Shown one piece after another: positions 37,175-46,274 of a stretch of 64,000 nucleotides of DNA. The DNA is taken from NCBI RefSeq assembly GCF_013393945.1, contig NZ_CP040297.1, positions 3,504,001 through 3,568,000 of the forward strand. Direction: 5' to 3'. The stretch comes from Nostoc sp. TCL26-01. GTDB lineage: Bacteria; Cyanobacteriota; Cyanobacteriia; Cyanobacteriales; Nostocaceae. The translations under genes were made by a program, and so were the position numbers. The notes beneath the pieces are model-generated. The model searched no databases and was not told where the DNA came from. It worked only from the letters and a program-made list of their open reading frames with translations. The stretch's first letter is position 1. Each line of letters starts with the position of its first letter.

Positions 37175-38331
37175 CAGGGCTGTTTCATTCCCTAAAACAG
37201 GTAAAATAGCAAGAGTTGTGGGGAAAAAATATGGGTGCAGAGCTGATAGAACAATTAAAGCAAGTGGAAGATTTTAGAACGACTGATGGACGAAGACATC
37301 CACTGTGGCTAGTGTTGCTGTTTGTCATAATGGGAACAATGAATGGATATGTTGGGTATCGTGAGTGGGGAGATTTTGTTAAAAGGCATAGACGGGTATT
37401 AATAGAAAAATTTGGCATTCAAAAACATGGGGTTCCCTCATATTCAACAATTCGACGTGTAGTCATGGGAGTGAATTTTGATAAACTGACAGAAAAATTT
37501 AATGAATGGGCGAAAAATTATGTGGATTTAGAAGTATCAGAATGGTGTGCAGTAGATGGTAAAAGTATTAAGGGTACAGTGGAGAACTATAGTTCATCTC
37601 ATCAGAATTTTGTGAGCATAGTATCAGTATTTGCTGGCAAGAAAGGGCTAGTTGTGGGGATGAAGAAATTTGATAACCAACTCAAAAGCGAAATACAAGT
37701 TGTCCAGGAGCTAGTCACAGCATTGGATATAGAAGATGTTATCTTGAGCTTTGATTCCTTACATTGCCAAAAAAAACTTGCAAAATAATTATTGAAGGTG
37801 GTAACGATTACGTTATTGCTGTGAAAGATAATCAACCAAAACTACATCGACATATTCAACAGATTGCCGCTACCAGAAAACCAACTTCTCGGATAATTGA
37901 GACAGAAAAGACTAGAGATAGATTAACAACTCGTACTGTCGAAGTTTTCCATGATGTCAATGGAATTGACCCAGAATGGACGGGAATACAATCTTTAATT
38001 AGGGTCGAAAGAATTGGCACAAGAAAGGATAAGAAATATCATGAGATTGTTTGTTATATTAGCAGCTTGATTTGTACAGCGAAGGAATTTGCCATCGGTA
38101 TTCGCGGTCATTGGGGTATCGAAAATTGCCTCCATTGGGTGAAAGATGTTGTTTTCAAAGAAGATAATTCGACGATCCGTATGGGCAATGCTCCCGCAAA
38201 TCTCTCCATATTGAGAGCAATCGCTCTCAATATACTTCGCCGAAATGGTCATACTTCCATCACAATTGCCCAAAGATTTATCTCTCATGATATTGACAAA
38301 CTCCTTCACCTTGTGGAATGAAACAGCCCTG
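37175..38331 (+). mobile_element. Insertion sequence, ISAs1-type, 1157 bp
   Basis: Perfect 17-base terminal inverted repeats (CAGGGCTGTTTCATTCC) enclose one transposase gene. The 11-mer CCTTTTTAAGG directly repeats at 37164-37174 and 38332-38342 as the apparent target duplication. Because the inverted repeats could be extended by two bases, the exact length of the duplication is ambiguous. The intact ends suggest a recent insertion. Confidence 0.9.
37231..38321 (+). pseudogene. ISAs1-type transposase in two overlapping frames
   Basis: The first frame starts at the ATG 37231 (MGAELIEQLKQVEDF) and stops at 37788. The second continues from an A8 run (37769-37776) in the -1 frame to 38321. Joined at the run they give LHCQKKT-CKIIIEGGNDYVIAVK, the continuous family sequence. 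The combined protein has all DDE residues: VDGKSIKG (Asp), LSFDSLH (Asp) and HWGIENCLHWVKDVVFKED (Glu). It is either expressed by -1 slippage on the A-run, as in several other IS families, or disabled by loss of one A relative to A9. The sequence alone cannot decide. Confidence 0.85.
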
Positions 38332-38402
38332 CCTTTTTAAGGGGGGTTAGGGGGGATCACTCGTTGCTTAAAAATACAACTAACCACTTTTAAAACAACC
38401 TC

Positions 38403-38938
38403 TAAGAAATGCAGGAGTAGTGTAGCAGCACCACCCAACATAAATCTTAAAATCAATCCAGTATTGTTATGGGGTTACCCAAAGCCTCCATCATGAGAAA
38501 TTCGGGCTAGTGCAGGATGTGTGCAATGGCAAAAGACTATTCCTTAAGAGGTAAATACTGATTATGCCATGAGAAAGAAGTAATTCTATGACTAACTCTC
38601 TAGAGTTAGGTGTATAAAAAATATGGTTTTTAGGACTTAGAGGACGTTTGAAAAGTATGTTTCTTTGTCATGTTGAATGCAGCGTAGCGGAATGAAACAT
38701 CTCGGTATGTGCCACAAAACCTAGATTCTTCCTTACGCTCCGCTCCAGTCAGAATGACATTTTTATACCTACTGAAACTTTTCCAACACCCTCTTACAGG
38801 TTATTACAAATTTTTCATCCTATTTATCAACAGTTAAGAGTCCAAAAATCGTAATTTTGACTGATCAAAAATCTGCATTTTTTCAAAATTATTTTATTAG
38901 CAAAAACTTGTCATATTTCTCAATCAGGATTATAAATT
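38403..38938. other. Intergenic gap before transketolase, holding MITE copy 3
   Basis: Apart from the MITE (38640-38793) there is about 240 bases of unremarkable DNA on the left and 145 on the right. The right part is AT-rich and presumably contains the transketolase promoter. No gene is seen. Confidence 0.6.
38640..38793 (-). mobile_element. 154-bp MITE, copy 3 (inverted)
   Basis: Opposite orientation to copies 1 and 2, flanked by TTA at 38637-38639 and 38794-38796. It begins GAGGACGTTTGAAAAGT and ends ACTTTTCCAACACCCTC. The central part matches copy 1 (CTCCAGTCAGAATGAC in this orientation) rather than copies 2 and 4. Confidence 0.92.
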
Positions 38939-40831
38939 ATGACTAACCAAGCGCAACTACACCAATGGCATGAACTAGCGCAACAACTGCGAATAGATAG
39001 TATTCGCGCCACAACTGTCGCTGGTTCAGGTCATCCCACTTCTTCTATGTCTCCTGCCGATTTGATGGCAGTTTTAATCACAAAATATCTCCGCTACGAT
39101 TTTACTCATCCCCACAATCCCAATAACGATCGCCTTGTTTTCTCCAAAGGACACGCAGCACCGTTACTTTATGCCATGTATAAAGCTGCGGGGGTGATTA
39201 GTGATGGGGAATTACTCTCACTCAGGCACAAGGGAAGTAGGCTAGAGGGTCATCCCACACCAGTTATACCTTGGGTTGATGTGGCTACAGGCTCATTAGG
39301 ACAAGGATTACCCATTGGTGTAGGGTTAGCTCTAGCTGGCAAATATTTAGACCAATTACCTTATAATGTCTGGGTACTACTGGGTGATAGCGAAACTGCG
39401 GAAGGTTCGATTTGGGAAGCCTTCGATCATGCAGCACACTATACTTTAGACAATTTAATTGCCATTATTGACGTGAATCGCCTTGGTCAACGGGGTCAAA
39501 CAGAATTGGGTTGGAATACTCAAGCTTATGCTCATCGTGCTAAAGCTTTTGGTTGGCAAGCGATGGAAATTGATGGTCACGATTTGACAGAGATTGATCA
39601 AGCCTTTAGCGCTGCTGTCAGTATCAACGATCGCCCCACTGTTATTATTGCCCGGACTAAAAAAGGTAAAGGTGTCAATTCTCTAGAAGATTTGGGTGGT
39701 TGGCATGGTAAAGCCCTCAAACCTGATGCAGAGAAACAGGCGATCACTGAATTGGGTGGGGAACGCCACATCCAGATTCAAGTTAGTCAACCTGAAGAAC
39801 AACAGCTAAATATCATAGCCAATCCCCAACCATTGCAACTACCTACCTATGAGAAGGGTACAAAGGTAGCAACTCGTCGCGCCTATGGTGATGCCCTCAT
39901 AGCCTTGGGAACAGCTCAACCTGATGTTGTAGTTCTAGATGCCGAAGTCAGCAATTCCACTTACACCGAAGACTTTGCCGAAGCCTATCCAGAACGTTAC
40001 TTTGAAATGTACATCGCCGAACAGCAGATGGTAGCGGCGGCTATTGGCTTACAAGTACGAAATTACAAACCCTTTGCTTCCACCTTCGCTGCCTTCTTGA
40101 CTCGCGCCTACGATTTTGTGCGAATGGCGGCTGTATCTCGTGCCAATATTAAATTAGTTGGTTCCCATGCTGGTGTATCCATTGGTCAGGATGGCCCCTC
40201 ACAGATGGGACTAGAAGACTTAGCCGCATTCCGGGCAGTGTGGCACAGTACAGTTCTGTATCCCTGCGATGCCAATCAAACAGCGCAGCTAGTAGCCCAA
40301 ATGAGCGATCGCCAGGGTGTTGTTTACCTCCGCACCACACGCGAAAGCACACCCGTGATTTACGGTGCGGACGAAGAGTTTCCTATTGGTGGTAGTAAAG
40401 TCATTCGTAGTTCCGATCAAGACCAAGCTACTGTGATTGGTGCAGGTATCACATTACACGAAGCCCTAAAAGCATATGAGCGACTGAAAAACGAAGCGAT
40501 CGCAGTCCGAATTATCGATGCCTATTCAGTTAAACCCATTGATGTCCAAACTATACACCAAGCAGCTCACGATACAGAGGGCAATTTAGTCGTTGTAGAA
40601 GACCACTGGTCTGAAGGGGGATTGGGTGCAGCCGTCCTAGATGCCTTTGCCGGGATTGGCGATTTGCCCACCTACGACGGTTCACAACTGCAAATCATCA
40701 AGCTAGCCGTCTCCGATATGCCTGGTTCCGGGACACCAGAAGAATTGCTGCATTGGGCGAAAATTGACGCTGATGCCATTGTAGAAGCCGTGAAATCCCA
40801 AGTCAAACAACCCATTGGCGCAAAAACCTAA
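38939..40831 (+). CDS. Transketolase
   Basis: A 630-residue thiamine-diphosphate enzyme that moves two-carbon ketol units between sugar phosphates in the Calvin and pentose-phosphate cycles. Seen in order: SGHPTSSMSPADLMAVL (His contacting substrate), SKGHAAPLLYAMYKAAG, GDSETAEGSIWEAFDHAAHY and IIDVNRLGQRGQ (ThDP/metal binding), then YIAEQQMVAAAIGLQ and FAAFLTRAYDFVRMA of the pyrimidine-binding domain. The length and GDSETAEGS motif resemble the shorter transketolases of animals and some bacteria, not the roughly 670-residue main cyanobacterial enzyme. It may thus be a second paralogue, so no symbol is given. Confidence 0.9.
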   Translation: MTNQAQLHQWHELAQQLRIDSIRATTVAGSGHPTSSMSPADLMAVLITKYLRYDFTHPHNPNNDRLVFSKGHAAPLLYAMYKAAGVISDGELLSLRHKGSRLEGHPTPVIPWVDVATGSLGQGLPIGVGLALAGKYLDQLPYNVWVLLGDSETAEGSIWEAFDHAAHYTLDNLIAIIDVNRLGQRGQTELGWNTQAYAHRAKAFGWQAMEIDGHDLTEIDQAFSAAVSINDRPTVIIARTKKGKGVNSLEDLGGWHGKALKPDAEKQAITELGGERHIQIQVSQPEEQQLNIIANPQPLQLPTYEKGTKVATRRAYGDALIALGTAQPDVVVLDAEVSNSTYTEDFAEAYPERYFEMYIAEQQMVAAAIGLQVRNYKPFASTFAAFLTRAYDFVRMAAVSRANIKLVGSHAGVSIGQDGPSQMGLEDLAAFRAVWHSTVLYPCDANQTAQLVAQMSDRQGVVYLRTTRESTPVIYGADEEFPIGGSKVIRSSDQDQATVIGAGITLHEALKAYERLKNEAIAVRIIDAYSVKPIDVQTIHQAAHDTEGNLVVVEDHWSEGGLGAAVLDAFAGIGDLPTYDGSQLQIIKLAVSDMPGSGTPEELLHWAKIDADAIVEAVKSQVKQPIGAKT

Positions 40832-40873
40832 AGCATTCCCTCTGTGATACCAATTTCCTTTAAATGTGAAACA

Positions 40874-40936
40874 GTGGAGACGTTGCATTGCAACGTCTCT
40901 ACATAATTCATGTGTATCATGATTAACGTGAAATGG
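40874..40936 (+). repeat. 63-bp composite palindrome-plus-tail element, left copy
   Basis: A 29-base palindrome (GTGGAGACGTTGCATTGCAA core) is followed by the tail TGTATCATGATTAACGTGAA and ATGG. The tail is inverted relative to the copy at 41736-41798, whereas the palindrome reads the same on the + strand in both. Confidence 0.85.
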
Positions 40937-41034
40937 TATGACTTAGTGTCTTTGTGGTTAAATAAATAATTTTCAACCACACAGACACTGTCTACCATCA
41001 ACTCAAGATTTTTCCCAATTGCCAGGTAAAATCT

Positions 41035-41592
41035 TTATATTCTCGCCTTTTTTCCACTAATTTCTGACTGCTGTCTCTCCTTGGGAACGAGTTCAAACTC
41101 AAAATTGCCCACGAGACGGTCATTAACATATACATATATTATGTGTTTGCCAGGAGGATCACCGGGGGCGATCGTCCAAAAGTTTTCAATTACACCATCT
41201 TTAGCTACCTGTGTCCGTTTGGTGACAGCTTCCGTCCCATCAGGTGATAAGGTGAAGTTTTCACCGTTATCTGTAGCCCAAGTTTCTGGCGGTTTTGGCA
41301 AGCGTAAAACTTCTCGCCATGTCACCTCACCTTTGATGTCTTGCAGTTGAATCCGCCAACCGTATCTATTACCCTGTTCTAATGGCACTTTAATTGTCGG
41401 GGCAAAGGTAAATTTTCCCTCAGCATCAACATTTACTACCCCAAACTCAGCTTTACTGACATTAATCTGTTGAGTGTTATTTGGCTGAGACTGGGAGAGG
41501 ATTTTCATATTATCGGCTAGAGCCGGGGCATGAACTACCCCAGATATCAGCAAAGAAGAAGAGATGACAACTGTCGCAGCCCAAATTCTCAT
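41035..41592 (-). CDS. Secreted DUF3859-like protein
   Basis: A 185-residue exported protein with a signal peptide (RIWAATVVISSSLLISGVVH) ending near APALA-DN. The mature part has VSKAEFGVVNVDAEGKFTFA, RYGWRIQLQDIKGEVTWREV and PPGKHIIYVYVNDRLVGNFE, an immunoglobulin-like beta pattern resembling DUF3859; this family call is from memory and only moderately sure. The ATG at 41592 is preferred to a TTG two codons upstream. The gene lies between inverted copies of a 63-bp repeat. Probably periplasmic; function unknown. Confidence 0.65.
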   Translation of the reverse strand: MRIWAATVVISSSLLISGVVHAPALADNMKILSQSQPNNTQQINVSKAEFGVVNVDAEGKFTFAPTIKVPLEQGNRYGWRIQLQDIKGEVTWREVLRLPKPPETWATDNGENFTLSPDGTEAVTKRTQVAKDGVIENFWTIAPGDPPGKHIIYVYVNDRLVGNFEFELVPKERQQSEISGKKARI

Positions 41593-41735
41593 TGGCAAAA
41601 TTTTTGGTCAGTTACTGGTACATATTCAGCTAATTTTTCCTTCTCTCCGGTATGACTGATGCTTGATGCAAAATCTAGAGTTGGGAGTATGAATTAGCAG
41701 TAAGTATTTTATTTCAGTATCTCATTGATCTGATC

Positions 41736-41798
41736 CCATTTCACGTTAATCATGATACACATAAATTATGTGGAGACGTTGCATTGCAACGTCTCTAC
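41736..41798 (-). repeat. 63-bp composite palindrome-plus-tail element, right copy; likely uvrA terminator
   Basis: This is an inverted copy of 40874-40936. Its palindrome (41770-41798) abuts the uvrA stop codon at 41799-41801, so on the minus strand it would form a strong hairpin immediately after the message and probably helps end it. Confidence 0.85.
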
Positions 41799-44681
41799 TC
41801 ATACTTGATTCAGCACGGGATATTGTTGTAAAACTTGCTGCAAATATTGTCCAGTGTAAGACTGAGCATTTTTTGCTACTTCCTCCGGTGTGCCGACAGC
41901 AATTACTTCTCCCCCTTTATCGCCGCCTTCCGGCCCTAAATCTATTACCCAGTCGGCACAACGAATCACATCTAAGTTGTGTTCAATCACTAAAATTGAA
42001 TTACCTTTATCTACTAATCTTTGCAACACATCTAACAATTTATGCACATCATAAAAAGATAAACCTGTGGTTGGTTCATCGATTAAATAAAGTGTTTTTC
42101 CTGTGGCACGGCGCGATAATTCTGTGGCTAATTTTACTCGTTGGGCTTCACCACCAGATAGAGTTGTGGCGGGTTGTCCTAGTTGAATATAACCTAAACC
42201 CACATCAACTAAAGTTTGTAATCTTGTAAAGGCTTTAGGAATGTTTTGGAAGAAATCTAAACTCTCCTCAACAGTCATGCTGAGAACATCAGAAATAGAT
42301 TTATCTTTATATTTCACTTGCAAAGTTTCCCGATTATATCGCGCACCTTTGCAAATTTCACACTGTACATAAACATCTGGAAGAAAGTTCATTTCAATGA
42401 CATTGACACCTTGGCCGCTACAAGCTTCGCAACGTCCACCTTTGACATTAAAAGAAAATTGCCCAGGTTTATATCCTCTCGCTTTAGCTTCTACTGTTTG
42501 CGAAAACACATCCCGAATCACATCAAAAACCCCTGTGTAAGTGGCGGGGTTAGAACGGGGTGTGCGGCCAATGGGAGACTGGTCGATAACGATCGCTTTA
42601 TCAACCGCATTTAAGCCCTGGATTTTTTCTAAATCTTTGGGTAAGGGAACTTTCTTAGTTAAATGATGTTGTAGTGATGGGTAGAGTAGTTCATTAATTA
42701 AGGTAGATTTGCCTGAACCAGAAACACCAGTGACAGCGACTAGTTTACCTAAAGGAATCTCTACATCAATATTTCTTAAGTTGTTGCGATGGGCATTTTT
42801 AATGATCAGGCTACGTCCATTCCCTTCTCGACGTTCGGCTGGTGTATTAATTACCAGTCTTCCTGATAGATACGCACCCGTTAATGATGTTTCGGCTGTA
42901 AGTAAAGTTTCTAAATCACCTTGGGCAATAATACTACCGCCATGAATGCCTGCACCAGGGCCAATATCGACTATGTAATCGGCAGTACGGATGGTTTCTT
43001 CGTCATGTTCAACGACGATTAAAGTATTACCTAAATCGCGTAATTTGGTTAAAGTTTTGAGTAATCTGCCGTTATCTCTTTGATGTAAACCTATACTGGG
43101 TTCATCTAAAACGTAGAGTACTCCTGTTAAACCAGAACCAATCTGTGTGGCTAGACGAATGCGTTGGGCTTCACCACCAGAAAGGGTCATGGCTGCACGA
43201 TCAAGGGTGAGATAATCTAAGCCAACATCTAATAAAAATTGTAATCTAGCTTTCACTTCTCGTAGGGCTAAATCAGCAATTTGGAGTTGGCGATCGCTCA
43301 ATTTTAACTGCTCAATTCTCTGCTGACAATCTCGAATTGCGACTCCAGTAAAATCTAAAATCTGAAATTGTCCCAACCTCACAGACAAGGCTTCTGGTTT
43401 TAATCTTTTCCCCTGGCAAACTTCACAAGGTTGATCAATTAAATACTGCTCTAGTTTTTGTTTAACTAATTCCGTTCCCCCCTCATATTGTCGTTGTAAA
43501 ATGGGAATCACCCCTTTATAGTTGGGTGTTTTTTGATTACCTTTACTGTTGTCTGCTTTCTCACCATAGAGAATAATTTCCTGTTGTTCTGCTGTTAGCC
43601 GATGCCAATTGATTTGTAATTCAAATCCGTGAGTTTGTCCCAAACTATAAAGCAATTCCAAGTAATAAGAATTTTCCTTCTCTGACCAGGGGGCGATCGC
43701 CGCGTATACTGGTGCTTCAGGATCGGGTACAACTAACTCTGGGGCAAATCTTCTTAAAGTGCCAATCCCATGACAATGGGGACAAGCGCCGTAGGGAGAG
43801 TTAAAGGAAAATAAGCGCGGTGATAATTCTTCCATCACCGCACCATGTTCAGGACAGGCAAAGTTTTCGGAAAAGACTAATTCTTCTTCTGGTGCGTTGT
43901 CATCAGGCAAACTCACCAGAATGTTAGCTATACCACCAGATTGTTTTAAGCACGTAGATAGAGAATCGACCAAACGCTCTTGGATACCGTCTTTTTTCAC
44001 TAGTCGGTCGATGACTACCTCAATAGTGTGAGTAAAATTTTTATCTAATTCAATCGAATCTGACAGTTCACGGACTTCACCATCCACACGCACCCTGACA
44101 AAACCTTGAGCAGCCAAACTTGATAATAACTTGCGGTGAGTCCCCTTTTTCCCACGCACCACAGGGGCGAGAATTTGGAAGCGGGTACGTTCTGGTAGTT
44201 CCATAATCCTGTCTACCATTTCATCAATGGTTTGCGGTGCAATACAGCGATCGCATATGGGACAATGGGGTTCACCAGCTCGACCAAACAATAACCGCAA
44301 ATAGTCGTAAATTTCCGTCACCGTCCCCACCGTAGAACGGGGGTTATGAGAGGTGGATTTTTGATCAATGGAAATGGCTGGACTTAAGCCTTCAATGGCT
44401 TCCACATCCGGTTTATTTAATTGTCCTAAAAATTGCCTAGCGTAGGCACTCAGCGATTCGACATAACGCCGTTGTCCCTCAGCGAAGATGGTATCGAACG
44501 CCAGGGAAGACTTACCTGAACCTGACACACCAGTAAACACGATCAGGCGATCGCGTGGCAATTCCAAGTCAATATTCTTCAGATTATGCTGTCTTGCACC
44601 CCGAATCCGAATCGTGTTCTGACTGATGTTGTGGGAGTGCGGCAGATTTCCATTCAGGGATACGAGCTGTTTTTCTGACAT
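41799..44681 (-). CDS. uvrA: UvrA, excinuclease ABC subunit A
   Basis: UvrA is the damage-sensing ATPase of nucleotide excision repair; it loads UvrB onto lesions. The 960-residue product is full length and carries two ABC modules. The first has GVSGSGKSSLAFDTIFAEGQ with the UvrB-interaction region and a four-Cys zinc module (CPHCHGIG, CEVCQGKRL), and LSGGEAQRIRLATQIGSGL. The second has GVSGSGKSTLINELLYPSLQ, a second zinc finger (CEACSGQG, CEICKGARYN), and LSGGEAQRVKLATELS then LIDEPTTGLSFYDV. The start is the ATG at 44681. Its stop abuts a palindrome that may serve as terminator. Confidence 0.98.
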   Translation of the reverse strand: MSEKQLVSLNGNLPHSHNISQNTIRIRGARQHNLKNIDLELPRDRLIVFTGVSGSGKSSLAFDTIFAEGQRRYVESLSAYARQFLGQLNKPDVEAIEGLSPAISIDQKSTSHNPRSTVGTVTEIYDYLRLLFGRAGEPHCPICDRCIAPQTIDEMVDRIMELPERTRFQILAPVVRGKKGTHRKLLSSLAAQGFVRVRVDGEVRELSDSIELDKNFTHTIEVVIDRLVKKDGIQERLVDSLSTCLKQSGGIANILVSLPDDNAPEEELVFSENFACPEHGAVMEELSPRLFSFNSPYGACPHCHGIGTLRRFAPELVVPDPEAPVYAAIAPWSEKENSYYLELLYSLGQTHGFELQINWHRLTAEQQEIILYGEKADNSKGNQKTPNYKGVIPILQRQYEGGTELVKQKLEQYLIDQPCEVCQGKRLKPEALSVRLGQFQILDFTGVAIRDCQQRIEQLKLSDRQLQIADLALREVKARLQFLLDVGLDYLTLDRAAMTLSGGEAQRIRLATQIGSGLTGVLYVLDEPSIGLHQRDNGRLLKTLTKLRDLGNTLIVVEHDEETIRTADYIVDIGPGAGIHGGSIIAQGDLETLLTAETSLTGAYLSGRLVINTPAERREGNGRSLIIKNAHRNNLRNIDVEIPLGKLVAVTGVSGSGKSTLINELLYPSLQHHLTKKVPLPKDLEKIQGLNAVDKAIVIDQSPIGRTPRSNPATYTGVFDVIRDVFSQTVEAKARGYKPGQFSFNVKGGRCEACSGQGVNVIEMNFLPDVYVQCEICKGARYNRETLQVKYKDKSISDVLSMTVEESLDFFQNIPKAFTRLQTLVDVGLGYIQLGQPATTLSGGEAQRVKLATELSRRATGKTLYLIDEPTTGLSFYDVHKLLDVLQRLVDKGNSILVIEHNLDVIRCADWVIDLGPEGGDKGGEVIAVGTPEEVAKNAQSYTGQYLQQVLQQYPVLNQV

Positions 44682-45457
44682 ATTGACCGACTAAAAGGGG
44701 AGTTTCCCGCGAAACAGTCCTTAATAATACTATCTCTTTATTGTCTTTATACTAGAACAATAGTACTGTTTTATGGCAAGCAAGGAGAAACTTTATTCCC
44801 ATTTTATTACGTACATCAGTAGTTTTACAGCACCAATTTACACTTGCTCTTGCTTGGTTACGATTTTTCTCCCAAGTAATAATTTCAAATTTCCAGAGCC
44901 TTGTGTTTACCTGTTTTTGTTACTGATTATAGATGCGATCGCTCCTCCGATTTGAAATCCACAATGTACTTTTTTGCCACGATAAGTAATCAGACAGAAT
45001 TAATTACACAAGTTATTTCCTGTAACCTGTAACCTGTAACCTGTCCCCTATCTCTACATAAGAATTTAATTGTGTTCAACTACTTACCACCCCGATTTCC
45101 TTATTATGAACAAGCTTATCATCTTCGGTAGACTATTAGATATGTAGAGCAAGTCCGCCAGTTCTTAGACTCTCTAAAGGTAGGGCTGATTCTTTGTGGC
45201 AAGAGAAAATTCAAGACCTTGATAATTTCGTTCCTCGGTTATTTTTTCTCTAATTAGCTAACGCATAAATAAGAGTCTGATTTTTCTCTGCGGAACATGA
45301 ATTAGCCCTACCTCTAAAGATAGATTGGATGGTAAAGGCTGGTCTTTTGATCGAAGTAAGTGTATATATTTCTGAAGTTTCTTCGTTACTGGATAATGTA
45401 AATGTAGACTGTTTGTGTTCACTGTTTGTTCACCCTTTACATCACTAACGAACAACT
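44682..45457. other. Intergenic gap upstream of uvrA and the tail-fibre-like gene
   Basis: About 775 bases. A GTAACCT heptamer STRR lies at 45020-45050. AGGTAGGGCTGATTC (about 45178-45195) recurs inverted as GAATTAGCCCTACCTCT (about 45299-45318), a long-range stem of some 20 bases. A 60-codon open frame at 44773-44955 has no supporting feature and is not reported. The promoters of both flanking genes should lie here. Confidence 0.5.
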
Positions 45458-46243
45458 ATGACAACTTCTAATAATGAACCCCTCGTAACTAATGTTGGAG
45501 CCGAACTGAATGGTAGTTTGAGCCTTACTGGTAATTTGAGTGTCAATGGCAACGTAGGCATTGGCACGACTTCTCCAGAGGCGAAACTAGATGTTCAAGG
45601 GATTATCCGAACTTACAATAAAGATACCTCAAACGCTACTTGGGACAATATACAGATTTGGTCTGATGGAACTCACGGACATATACAGTCTAACGGGGAT
45701 GAGAACGGGTTACAAATTAAGTCCAATACTGGTGGGAAAATCATTTTAGATAGCGACGTAGAAGTCAACGCTAATCTCAAGCTGAAATCCGGTGTGGCAG
45801 TAAATGAGTTTTCCAATAATGAAAACCTTGGCTACAGCGATACTCACGTGCCAACCCAAAAAGCAGTGACAACTTATGTCGATAATAAGATTAATAACCT
45901 CGAAGCGAAGATTAATAACCTCGAAGCGAAGATTAATAATCTCGAATCGAAGAATCATGACCTCGAATCGAAGATTAATAACCTCGAATCGAAGCTTAAT
46001 AGTATAGACTTCAAAAACTTAGATGTAACAACGCTTAGTGCCAAAAAAGTAATAATAGGAGGGAATGGATATCATTTCATATTAGAGACATACCTAGACA
46101 AGGAAGGTAATCATATTGATGGAAAGAGAGGAATAGTATTAAGGAAAAGGGGTAAATTTCCACAAGGGTTTCTTGTTGAAGAAGATGGAAATATGACAGA
46201 AAGAATAAATGTACATAGCTTGTGGTATGAGGACGAAAATTGA
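45458..46243 (+). CDS. Tail-fibre-like protein with trimeric-type coiled coil
   Basis: A 261-residue protein without signal peptide. The N-terminal part (GSLSLTGNLSVNGNVGIGTT, SPEAKLDVQG) is the beta pattern of phage tail fibres and intramolecular-chaperone proteins. A coiled coil of NNLEAKI/NNLESKI heptads spans about residues 142-183, encoded by a 21-base DNA repeat at 45887-45990. A short C-terminal domain follows (HFILETYLDKEGNHIDGKRG). The final S74-type protease/chaperone domain usual for such fibres is absent. No other phage gene is nearby, so it may be an isolated cargo, a glycan-binding fibre or an ejected-system part. Confidence 0.65.
   Translation: MTTSNNEPLVTNVGAELNGSLSLTGNLSVNGNVGIGTTSPEAKLDVQGIIRTYNKDTSNATWDNIQIWSDGTHGHIQSNGDENGLQIKSNTGGKIILDSDVEVNANLKLKSGVAVNEFSNNENLGYSDTHVPTQKAVTTYVDNKINNLEAKINNLEAKINNLESKNHDLESKINNLESKLNSIDFKNLDVTTLSAKKVIIGGNGYHFILETYLDKEGNHIDGKRGIVLRKRGKFPQGFLVEEDGNMTERINVHSLWYEDEN
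45887..45990 (+). repeat. 21-base coding tandem repeat (heptad coiled coil)
   Basis: Five units of AAGATTAATAACCTCGAAGC-type sequence, one heptad each (KINNLEA). One unit is diverged (KNHDLES). Copy number can change in steps of exactly one heptad. Confidence 0.8.
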
Positions 46244-46274
46244 GGATAGCGCGTCGTTGTTGATTGATGAGTAA

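Larger units (their letters stand above)
37072..38402. mobile_element. Longer MITE (family B), split by an insertion sequence
   Basis: Left end AAGGATGTTTTAAAAGT and right end ACTTTTAAAACAACCTC are inverted copies with two mismatches, flanked by TAA at 37069-37071 and 38403-38405. Removing the insertion sequence and one copy of its target duplication leaves about 164 bases. The body (GATCCCCCTAAATCCCCCTT) is shared with 46275-46480. The ends resemble those of the 154-bp MITEs. Confidence 0.8.

Noticed and set aside
41768..42229. 153-codon open frame antisense to uvrA
   Set aside because: It is complementary to conserved UvrA coding sequence and begins in the palindrome; composition is not protein-like.
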